NCBI GenBank assembly: GCA_014762635.1
Contig: JABURR010000025.1
Coordinates: 1-53,089 of the forward strand
Length of the DNA stretch: 53,089 nucleotides
Source: Paracoccaceae bacterium
Lineage (GTDB): Bacteria; Pseudomonadota; Alphaproteobacteria; Rhodobacterales; Rhodobacteraceae
Direction: 5' to 3'
Below the pieces are notes generated by a model. That model saw only the letters and a program-made list of their open reading frames with translations, did no database searches and was not told the DNA's origin. The position numbers and the translations under genes were made by a program. This document shows positions 46,467 to 53,089 of this stretch, piece after piece. How positions within the stretch are numbered: the first letter of the stretch is position 1; each line of letters starts with the position of its first letter.

Positions 46467-48512
46467 ATGTCCAACGATCCGCTGCTGCAACCCTATCAGC
46501 TCAAGCACCTGACGCTGCGCAACCGCGTGATGACCACGAGCCACGAGCCCGCCTATCCCGAGGACGGGATGCCAAAGGCACGCTACGCGGCCTATCACGC
46601 GGAACGGGCCAAGGCGGGCGTGGCGCTGGCGATGACAGCGGGGTCGGCGGCGGTCTCGAAGGACAGCCCGCCATCGTTCAACAACATCCTTGCCTACAAG
46701 GACGAGGTCGTGCCGTGGATCCGGCAACTGACCGACGCCTGTCACGATCACGGCTGCGCGGTGATGATCCAGTTGACGCACCTTGGGCGCCGCACGGGCT
46801 GGGCCAAGGGCGACTGGCTGCCGTCGATCTCTTCCTCCAGGCACCGGGAACCGGCGCACCGGTTCTTTCCGAAACTGGCCGAGGACTGGGACATCGAGCG
46901 CGTGATCACCGATTTCGCCGATGCCACCGAGCGGATGAAGGAAGGCGGCATGGACGGGGTGGAGCTTGAGGTCTACGGCCACCTACTCGACCAGTTCTGG
47001 TCGCCGCTGACGAATGACCTGGACGGGCCATACGGCGGGCAGACGCTCGACAGCCGGATGAAGCTGCTGATGGATGTGCTGGACGGAATCCGCAAACGCG
47101 TCGGCAACGAGTTCATCGTCGGCCTTCGCTACACCGCCGACGAGGCGCAGGCCGGGGGAATCTCTGCCGAGGACGGCATCGAGATATCGAAACGGCTGGC
47201 GGCAAGCGGGATGGTGGATTTCCTCAACGTGATCCGGGGGCGCATCCACACCGATCCGGCCCTGACCGAGGTGATCCCGGTGCAGGGGATGAAGAACGCC
47301 CCGCATCTGGATTTCGCCGGAGAGGTCCGCAAGGCCACCGGCATGCCCACCTTCCACGCCGCAAAGATCCCCGACGTGGCCACCGCGCGCCACGCGATCT
47401 CGGCGGGGCTGCTCGACATGGTGGGCATGACCCGCGCCCATATGGCCGACCCGCATATCGTCAGGAAGATCGTCGAGGGGCGCGAAGACGAAATCCGCCC
47501 CTGCGTCGGCGCCACCTATTGCCTCGACCGGATCTATGCCGGGGGTGAGGCGCTGTGCATCCACAACCCCGCCACCGGGCGCGAACTGACCATGCCGCAT
47601 GTGATTGCCCCGGCGGCGACGCGCAAGCGCGTGGTGGTCGTGGGCGCAGGCCCCGGCGGGCTGGAGGCCGCGCGGGTCGCGGCCGAGCGCGGGCACGAGG
47701 TGACTGTCTTCGAGGTACAGCCCGACCCCGGCGGGCAGGTACGGCTCACCGCGCAGAACCCGCGTCGTCGCGAGATGATCTCGATCATCGACTGGCGCAT
47801 GGCCCAATGCGCCGCCCGCGACGTGGAGTTCCGCTTCAACACCTGGGCCGAGGCCGAGGACGTGACCGCGCTGTCGCCCGACGTGGTGATCGTGGCCACG
47901 GGCGGGCTGCCCAATACCGAGCTTTTCGAGACTGGAAAGGAGCAGGACCTTGTCATCACCGCCTGGGACCTGATCTCGGGCGATGTGAAGCCGGGGCATA
48001 ACGTGCTGATCTACGATGAAAGCGGCGATCATCCGGGGCTGATGGCCGCCGAAGTGGCCGCCAACGCGGGCGCCTCGGTCGAGGTCATGACCCCCGACCG
48101 CACCTTCGCGCCGGATATCATGGGGATGAACCTGGCGCCCTACATGCGCGCGTTGCAGGACAAGGACGTGACCTTCACCGTCACCCGCCGCCTGCTGGAC
48201 GTGACCCGCGAGGGCAACCGGCTGAGCGCGACGATCGGCACTGATTACAGCGATTTCACCCGCGCGCAGAGCTATGATCAGGTGGTGGTGAACTACGGCA
48301 CCCTGCCGCTGGCCGATCTCTATTTCGATCTGAGGCCGCTCTCGTCGAACGGCGGGGCGGTGGACCACGAGGCCCTGATCGCGGGTCGGCCGCAGGCAAC
48401 TATCCGCAACCCCGAGGGCCGGTTCCAACTTTTCCGCATCGGCGACGCCGTCAGCGCCCGCAACACCCACGCAGCGATCTATGACGCGTTGCGGTTGATG
48501 AAGGACGTGTGA
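46467..48512 (+). CDS. TMADH-like FMN/FAD oxidoreductase (methylated amine dehydrogenase / N-demethylase family)
   Basis: This 681-aa protein has an N-terminal old-yellow-enzyme TIM barrel (LKHLTLRNRVMTTSHEPAY; VYGHLLDQFWSPLTNDLDGPYGG). An iron-sulfur region follows at residues 346-364, then a C-terminal nucleotide-binding domain with VVVVGAGPGGLEAARVAAERG. This is the build of trimethylamine, dimethylamine and histamine dehydrogenases. The cluster motif reads CVGATYC then C364: the second of the four TMADH cysteines is Ala349. Loss or change of the [4Fe-4S] centre is therefore likely. Beside an MttB homologue the probable substrate is a methylated amine such as an N-methyl amino acid. Confidence 0.82.
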   Translation: MSNDPLLQPYQLKHLTLRNRVMTTSHEPAYPEDGMPKARYAAYHAERAKAGVALAMTAGSAAVSKDSPPSFNNILAYKDEVVPWIRQLTDACHDHGCAVMIQLTHLGRRTGWAKGDWLPSISSSRHREPAHRFFPKLAEDWDIERVITDFADATERMKEGGMDGVELEVYGHLLDQFWSPLTNDLDGPYGGQTLDSRMKLLMDVLDGIRKRVGNEFIVGLRYTADEAQAGGISAEDGIEISKRLAASGMVDFLNVIRGRIHTDPALTEVIPVQGMKNAPHLDFAGEVRKATGMPTFHAAKIPDVATARHAISAGLLDMVGMTRAHMADPHIVRKIVEGREDEIRPCVGATYCLDRIYAGGEALCIHNPATGRELTMPHVIAPAATRKRVVVVGAGPGGLEAARVAAERGHEVTVFEVQPDPGGQVRLTAQNPRRREMISIIDWRMAQCAARDVEFRFNTWAEAEDVTALSPDVVIVATGGLPNTELFETGKEQDLVITAWDLISGDVKPGHNVLIYDESGDHPGLMAAEVAANAGASVEVMTPDRTFAPDIMGMNLAPYMRALQDKDVTFTVTRRLLDVTREGNRLSATIGTDYSDFTRAQSYDQVVVNYGTLPLADLYFDLRPLSSNGGAVDHEALIAGRPQATIRNPEGRFQLFRIGDAVSARNTHAAIYDALRLMKDV

Positions 48513-48577
48513 CGCTGGTCAAAAACGGGGCCGCTGCATGAAAACCGCAGTCTTCACATAGCGATCCCGATCCGCGC

Positions 48578-48623
48578 CCCAAGGCCTCCCCCCTCTATCA
48601 AGAGGCCCTGGGATTTCGATCCC
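48578..48623. terminator. Hairpin pair between convergent genes (possible bidirectional terminator)
   Basis: Stem CCCAAGGCCTC (48578-48588) pairs with 48602-48612 at 10 of 11 positions. It is followed by GGGAT-TTCG-ATCCC (48610-48623), which abuts the stop of the iron alcohol dehydrogenase gene. The two hairpins share three bases and could be alternatives. No long T-run follows on either strand, so efficiency is uncertain. Confidence 0.4.
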
Positions 48624-48624
48624 C

Positions 48625-49770
48625 CTAAAGGATCGCCTCCAGCAGCGCGCGGGTGTTCTCGGGGGTCATCTCGACCGGGTTTCCTCCGGTCGAGGGATCG
48701 TTGAGGGCGTCGGCCACGAGCCTGTCGAGATCGGGGTTCTTCACGCCCAGATCGGTCAGGCTCTTCGGAATCGCGAAGCTGTCGTTGAACCCGTCGACGA
48801 AATCGCGGAACCCGTCGAAGCCGCCCGAGATCCCCAGGTAGGCCGCGGCCATGTCGAACCGGTCGCGGATGGCGTCGGCGTTGAACTTCAGGACCGCGGG
48901 CATGCAGACGGCATTGGTCGTGCCGTGGTGGGTGTGGTGATGCGCGCCGATGGGGTGCGACAGGGCGTGGATCGCCCCGAGGCCCTTCTGGAAGGCCGTG
49001 GCGCCCATTGCCGCCGCGCTCATCATATGCGCGCGGGCCTCGATGTCGGTACCGTCGGCATAGGCGCGGGGCAGGTAGTCCTTCACCAGCCGCATCCCCT
49101 CCAGCGCGATGCCCTGGCTCATCGGGTGATAATGCGGGCTGGAAAAGGCCTCGACGCAATGGGCGAAGGCGTCCAGCCCGGTGCCCGCGGTGATGAATTT
49201 CGGCATGCCCGCGGTCAGTTCCGGGTCGCAGATCACCACGGCCGGAAGCATCTTGGGATGGAAGATGATCTTCTTCTCATGGGTTTCGGAATTGGTGATG
49301 ACCGAGGCGCGGCCCACTTCCGAACCCGTCCCCGCAGTGGTAGGCACGGCCACGATGGGATGGATTCCTGCCGGGTCGGCGCGGGTCCACCAATCGCCGA
49401 TATCCTCGAAATCCCAGAGAGGCCGCGTCTGACCAGCCATGAAGGCCAGCGTCTTGGCCAGGTCGAGGCCGGAGCCGCCGCCAAAGGCGATCACCCCGTC
49501 ATAGCCCCCGTCGCGGTAGACCTTGAGGCCCTCTTCGACATTGCCATCGTTGGGGTTGGGATCGACCTCCGCGAAGATCGCGCGGCCCATTCCTGCGGCT
49601 TCGATCAGGTCCAGCGTGCGGGTGGTGATCTCCATCGGTGCCAGCCCCCGGTCGGTGACAAGAAGCGGCTTGGAGATACCCGCGGCGCGGCAGGCGTCGG
49701 CAATCTCGGAAATCCGGCCCGCGCCGAAGCGGACCGATGTGGGGTAGGACCAGTTTGCGGTGGGGCTCAT
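48625..49770 (-). CDS. Iron-containing alcohol dehydrogenase
   Basis: This 381-aa protein is of the group III alcohol dehydrogenase family. It opens WSYPTSVRFGAGRISEIAD, with the NAD-binding GGGSGLDLAKTLAFMA (about 93-108). Metal-binding His and Asp lie in LDAFAHCVEAFSSPHYHPMS and HALSHPIGAHHHTHHGTTNAV (about 255-275). It overlaps the aldehyde dehydrogenase stop by one base (TGATG), so an alcohol to aldehyde to acid route is probable. Substrate not determined; an amino alcohol or methylated-amine-derived alcohol fits the neighbourhood. Confidence 0.9.
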   Translation of the reverse strand: MSPTANWSYPTSVRFGAGRISEIADACRAAGISKPLLVTDRGLAPMEITTRTLDLIEAAGMGRAIFAEVDPNPNDGNVEEGLKVYRDGGYDGVIAFGGGSGLDLAKTLAFMAGQTRPLWDFEDIGDWWTRADPAGIHPIVAVPTTAGTGSEVGRASVITNSETHEKKIIFHPKMLPAVVICDPELTAGMPKFITAGTGLDAFAHCVEAFSSPHYHPMSQGIALEGMRLVKDYLPRAYADGTDIEARAHMMSAAAMGATAFQKGLGAIHALSHPIGAHHHTHHGTTNAVCMPAVLKFNADAIRDRFDMAAAYLGISGGFDGFRDFVDGFNDSFAIPKSLTDLGVKNPDLDRLVADALNDPSTGGNPVEMTPENTRALLEAIL

Positions 49771-51146
49771 CAGATGTTCCTCAGGTGGTAGGATTTCGGG
49801 CGGGTCAGCGCCTGGTATGCCAGTTTCGACAGGCCCACGCCGCGCCCGGTGTCCTTGCATCCGGTCCAGCACAGCGCCGGGTCGAGGTAGTCGCAGCGGT
49901 TCATGAAGACGGTGCCGGTCTCGATCCGGTCGCCGATGGCTTCGGCGGCCTCGCGGTCAGCCGTCCAGACCGCAGCCGTCAGTCCGAAGGCGCAATCGTT
50001 CATCAGGCGGATCGCTTCCTCGTCGTCCGCCACGGGCATGATGCCGACCACCGGGCCGAAGGTTTCCTCGCGCATCACCCGCATCTCGTGGGTGACGCCG
50101 GTCAGGACCTGTGGCGTGACATAGGTGTTCTCGCCATCATCGGCACTCATCCGGTCGATATGGGCGGTGGCGCCATCGGTGATCGCCTCGGCCACCTGGG
50201 CGCGCACCTCGCGGGCAAAACGGATGTTGGCCATGGGGCCAAGCGTCGTATCGGGGTCGAGCGGGTTGCCCAGTTTCTGCGCCTTCGCCCAGGCCACGGC
50301 CTTTTCCACGAAACGGTCGTAGAGGCTTTCGTGCACGTAGATCCGTTCGATCCCGCAGCAGCACTGGCCGGAATTGAAGATCGCACCGTCCATCAGCGTA
50401 TCGACCGCTGCATCCAGATCGGCATCGGCCCGGACATAGCCGGGATCCTTGCCGCCAAGCTCGGTGGAGACGGGGATGAACGTACCCGCGGCCGCGCGCT
50501 CCATCGCCTGTCCGCCGCCGACAGAACCGGTGAAATTGACGAAATCGACCGCGCGCTCACCGATCAGCCCGGCGGTGGTGTCATGATCCAGCACCAGGTT
50601 CTGGAACACGTCCTCGGGCACGCCCGCGGCATAGAAGGCCTCGGCCAAGCGCTCGCCGACCTGCAGCGTCTGCGCCGCGTGTTTCAGGATCACGGTGTTG
50701 CCCGCGATCAGCGCTGGGGCTACCGTGTTGATCGCGGTCATGTAGGGATAGTTCCAAGGCGCCACGACAAGCACCACGCCCCAGGGCATCCGCTTGATCT
50801 GGCGTCGGAAGGTGGGGCTGTCCTCGACGATCATCGGGGCGAGGCTCTCTTCTGCCACGTCCGCCATGTAGCTGAGGCGTTCGTTGAAGCCGCCGAATTC
50901 ACCGCCATAGCGGATGGGGCGCCCCATCTGGTGGGCCAGTTCCAGCGCCATACGGTCGGTCGTCTGGCCGACGATTTCGCCGGCCTTGCGCACCAGCGCG
51001 ACCCTTTCGGCAAGGGGGCGTTGCGCCCAGGCCGTTTGCGCCGCGCGGGCGCGGCGGGCCGCTTCGAAGGCGGCATCGCGGGACATCACGTCGCGCGTCA
51101 GGTAAACCGATCCGTCGATCGGTGAGACCAGCTTGATCTTGCTCAT
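49770..51146 (-). CDS. NAD(P)-dependent aldehyde dehydrogenase
   Basis: This 458-aa enzyme has the catalytic Cys in FNSGQCCCGIERIYVHE, the general base Glu in STELGGKDPGYV, and the N169-type motif in VVAPWNYPYMTAINTVAPAL. The GSVGGG nucleotide loop is FTGSVGGGQAME. It is somewhat shorter than the usual 480-500 aa at the N-terminus. It lies 6 nt after the glutamine-synthetase-like gene and overlaps the iron alcohol dehydrogenase by one base, all in one minus-strand operon. Confidence 0.92.
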   Translation of the reverse strand: MSKIKLVSPIDGSVYLTRDVMSRDAAFEAARRARAAQTAWAQRPLAERVALVRKAGEIVGQTTDRMALELAHQMGRPIRYGGEFGGFNERLSYMADVAEESLAPMIVEDSPTFRRQIKRMPWGVVLVVAPWNYPYMTAINTVAPALIAGNTVILKHAAQTLQVGERLAEAFYAAGVPEDVFQNLVLDHDTTAGLIGERAVDFVNFTGSVGGGQAMERAAAGTFIPVSTELGGKDPGYVRADADLDAAVDTLMDGAIFNSGQCCCGIERIYVHESLYDRFVEKAVAWAKAQKLGNPLDPDTTLGPMANIRFAREVRAQVAEAITDGATAHIDRMSADDGENTYVTPQVLTGVTHEMRVMREETFGPVVGIMPVADDEEAIRLMNDCAFGLTAAVWTADREAAEAIGDRIETGTVFMNRCDYLDPALCWTGCKDTGRGVGLSKLAYQALTRPKSYHLRNI

Positions 51147-51152
51147 TTGCGG

Positions 51153-52514
51153 TCAGGCCCTTTCAAATCCCCTGGCGATTTCCCAATCCGTCACGACAGC
51201 CTCGAAGGCTTCCTGCTCGACTTCGGCGGCGCGGGTGTAGTGATCGACCACGTCGTCTCCGAATGTGCGACGCAGCATCTCCGAGTTGCGGAGCGCCTCG
51301 GTCGCGGCTGGCAGCGTATGCGGGATCGAGGGGACATCCTCCATCGCGTAGACATCTCCGGTGACCGGTGGCGACAATTCGAGCCCCTCTTCGATACCCG
51401 AAAGACCGGCCGCAAGTTGCGCGGCGCAGGCGAGGTAGGGGTTGATGTCGCTGCCGGGGATCCGGCACTCGATTCTCACGCCCTTGGTGCCGTCGCCCAC
51501 AAGGCGATAGCCTGCGGTGCGGTTGTCGATGCTCCAGGCGATCTTGGTCGGCGCGAACGTGCCCGGCAGGAAGCGCTTGTAGCTGTTCACATAGGGCGCC
51601 ATGAAAAAGGTCATGTCGGCGGAATACTTGAGCAGCCCCGCGATGTAGGCCCGCAGGGTGGCGGACATTGTCAACTCGGCGTCTGCGTCGAAGAAGGCGG
51701 GGCCATCCTTGCCCATCAGGGACTGGTGGATATGGGCCGCACTGCCGACGCGGGTGTGATGCCATTTCGACAAGAAGGTCGCCGAGCGCCCGTGCTGCAT
51801 GGCGATTTCCTTGATCGCCTGCTTGGCGATGGTGTGATGATCCGCGGCTAGAAGCGCCTCGGCATAGCGGATATTGAGTTCTTCCTGCCCGGCCTCGGCC
51901 TCGCCCTTGGTGTTCTCGACCGGAATGCCCGCAGCATAGAGCGCGTTGCGCACCGGGCGCATCAGGTGCTCGTCCTTGGTCGAAAGCTGGATGGAATAGT
52001 CCGCATTGTACCCGGCCAGCGGTTGCAGGTCGCGGAAGCCAGATTTGCGGATGTCGTCAAAGCTCTTTTCGAACAGGAAGAATTCCAGTTCGGTGGCCAT
52101 CATCGGCGTGAAGCCCATGGCCTCGGCCCGTTCCATCTGCGCCTTGAGGATCTGGCGCGGGGAGTGCGGAACCGGCTTGTGCGTGTGGTGATCGATGAGA
52201 TCGCAGATCACCATTGCGGTGCCTTCCAGCCACGGGACCGGGCGCAGCGTCGAAAGGTCGGGCCGCATGATGTAGTCGCCGTAGCCCTTTTCCCACGAGG
52301 TGGACTTGTACCCGTCCGGTGTGGCCATCTCGATATCCGTGGCGATCAGGTAGTTGCAGCAATGGGTTTCCTCGTGCCCGCTTTCGAGGAAGTTCGAGAC
52401 GTGGAAACGCTTGCCCATGAGCCGCCCCTGCATGTCAACGAGGCAGACGAGAACCGTGTCGATCGTGCCCGACTCCGCGGCCTGTTTCAGAGCGTCAAAG
52501 GTAAGGTTGGCCAT
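51153..52514 (-). CDS. Glutamine synthetase-like gamma-glutamyl-amine ligase (PuuA/GlnA-like)
   Basis: This 453-aa protein has the glutamine synthetase fold. LEFFLFEKSFDDI carries the metal-binding Glu. TFLSKWHHTRVGSAAHIHQSL and NSYKRFLPGTFAPTKIAWSIDNRTAGYRL are closer to gamma-glutamylputrescine synthetase (PuuA) than to ammonia-assimilating GlnA. RIECRIPGSDINPYLA is the C-terminal signature. No Tyr-adenylation loop of GlnA is evident. Together with the dehydrogenases it suggests gamma-glutamylation of an amine before oxidation. Methylamine and polyamines are candidates. Confidence 0.85.
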   Translation of the reverse strand: MANLTFDALKQAAESGTIDTVLVCLVDMQGRLMGKRFHVSNFLESGHEETHCCNYLIATDIEMATPDGYKSTSWEKGYGDYIMRPDLSTLRPVPWLEGTAMVICDLIDHHTHKPVPHSPRQILKAQMERAEAMGFTPMMATELEFFLFEKSFDDIRKSGFRDLQPLAGYNADYSIQLSTKDEHLMRPVRNALYAAGIPVENTKGEAEAGQEELNIRYAEALLAADHHTIAKQAIKEIAMQHGRSATFLSKWHHTRVGSAAHIHQSLMGKDGPAFFDADAELTMSATLRAYIAGLLKYSADMTFFMAPYVNSYKRFLPGTFAPTKIAWSIDNRTAGYRLVGDGTKGVRIECRIPGSDINPYLACAAQLAAGLSGIEEGLELSPPVTGDVYAMEDVPSIPHTLPAATEALRNSEMLRRTFGDDVVDHYTRAAEVEQEAFEAVVTDWEIARGFERA

Positions 52515-52541
52515 GGGATTTCCCTTTCAGAACAACAGGAG

Positions 52542-52564
52542 GCGACCCCCGGCATGGGGGTCGC
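52542..52564 (-). promoter_or_regulatory. Intercistronic hairpin between the TRAP binding-protein gene and the ligase gene
   Basis: A perfect 9-bp stem (GCGACCCCC at 52542-52550 with 52556-52564) and 5-nt loop lies 19 nt past the binding-protein stop. There is no T-run. It resembles the hairpins that follow the two other binding-protein genes in this window. Confidence 0.65.
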
Positions 52565-52583
52565 TCCGATCTTTTGGCGTGGA

Positions 52584-53089
52584 TCAGTCGAAGGTGTAGG
52601 GCGCGCCGGCCTGGTTGATCACGCTGTTATACTCGCGCAGGATGCCGACGATCTTCTGGTGAACCTCGCCCTCCTGGGCGATTTCGTCCCAGAATGCCTT
52701 GGCCGCGTTTTCGACCTCGGCCCATTCCGACGCCGGAACCGAACGCAGTTTGAGCTTTTCGCCCTTCGCGCGCAGCGCCGCCTCACCGCCCCAGTACCAC
52801 TGGTTGCGATAGGTGTGACCTGCTTCGGTCGCGGCCATCACGACCGACTTCAGGTGGTCGGGAAGTTCGGCCCAACGTCCCTCGTTCACGAACCACGAGC
52901 CAATCCAGGCGCCCGAGATGTTGTTCGTCAGGAAGTAGTCGGTCACGTCGGCCCAACCCACGGTGTAGTCCTCGGTTATGCCCGACCAGGCCATCCCGTC
53001 AAGCTCGCCGGTCTGTACGGCGACCTCGGCATCTTCGTAGGGGATGTTCACCGGCACCACGCCGAACTGTGCCAGGAAGCGCCCGGCGG
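52584..53089 (-). CDS. TRAP transporter solute-binding protein, C-terminal part (cut by window edge)
   Basis: The last 168 or so residues of a DctP-family protein are present, and the frame stays open to the window end (AGRFLAQFGVVPVN precedes the first GTG). Recognisable is YEDAEVAVQTGELDGMAWSGITEDYTVGWADVTDYFL, where family members close the ligand pocket. WFVNEGRWAELPDHLKSVVMAA follows. The N-terminus with its signal peptide and any dctQM genes lie beyond the window. It is upstream of the glutamine-synthetase-like gene on the same strand, so it probably imports the amine-type substrate processed by region 8. Confidence 0.88.
   Translation of the reverse strand, partial: AGRFLAQFGVVPVNIPYEDAEVAVQTGELDGMAWSGITEDYTVGWADVTDYFLTNNISGAWIGSWFVNEGRWAELPDHLKSVVMAATEAGHTYRNQWYWGGEAALRAKGEKLKLRSVPASEWAEVENAAKAFWDEIAQEGEVHQKIVGILREYNSVINQAGAPYTFD

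Overview
The window is a 53 kb piece of GC-rich chromosome, or possibly a large replicon, most likely from a marine-type Rhodobacteraceae (Roseobacter group) alphaproteobacterium. The evidence is the codon bias, the many TRAP and tripartite tricarboxylate transporters, a DUF1127 protein, a non-pyrrolysine MttB homologue, and above all a dihydroxypropanesulfonate (DHPS) / sulfolactate cluster beside a Soe-type sulfite dehydrogenase. I see no rRNA, tRNA, insertion sequence, phage gene or CRISPR array. Both ends cut through genes. The first 19 bases resemble a Tn5/Nextera mosaic end, so the left edge is probably a contig end. No gene-free stretch exceeds 300 bases.

Layout. (1) 1-2553, minus: polar amino acid ABC transporter (ATPase, binding protein, permease, start of a second permease). 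(2) 2685-8560: TerB-like protein, rhodanese, a COG4091 dehydrogenase preceded by four 11-bp-spaced repeats, a DUF1127 protein with a clear terminator, and an Lrp regulator divergent from an AceE-like 2-oxoacid dehydrogenase E1. (3) 8654-15583: LysR regulator, DUF1445 protein and TRAP transporter, facing a PdxA2 plus DUF1537 kinase pair (D-threonate/D-erythronate type). This pair lies between two copies of a dctM gene end. (4) 15787-20306, minus: soeCBA-like sulfite dehydrogenase. (5) 20517-32140: LacI regulator with twin operators, small membrane protein, TRAP transporter, HisD-like DHPS dehydrogenase, SDR and MDR dehydrogenases, SuyA, SuyB, ComC-like dehydrogenase, YeiH/CuyZ-type exporter and a UspA protein. 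(6) 32162-34923: family 1 beta-glucosidase divergent from an MFS transporter. (7) 34955-42678: DUF4387 and AtuA-like (DUF1446) proteins with a TctABC transporter, divergent from a TctDE two-component system carrying its own binding protein. (8) 42688-53089: degenerate metallo-beta-lactamase-fold protein, LysR, MttB-family methyltransferase, TMADH-like flavoprotein, iron alcohol dehydrogenase, aldehyde dehydrogenase, glutamine-synthetase-like ligase and a truncated TRAP binding protein.

How the genes work together. Regions 4 and 5 make a nearly complete sulfonate route. TRAP uptake of DHPS is followed by interconversion of its enantiomers (SDR and MDR enzymes), oxidation to (R)-sulfolactate (HpsN), and cleavage to pyruvate and sulfite (SuyAB). 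The sulfite is then oxidised at the cytoplasmic face (SoeABC) or exported (YeiH type). Region 8 looks like quaternary or methylated amine breakdown with aldehyde handling and gamma-glutamylation of an amine. Region 7 is a self-contained uptake, sensing and enzyme module for an unidentified, probably carboxylated, substrate. Three separate binding-protein genes are each followed by a strong intercistronic hairpin without a T-run, suggesting a common way of raising binding-protein mRNA over the rest of the operon.
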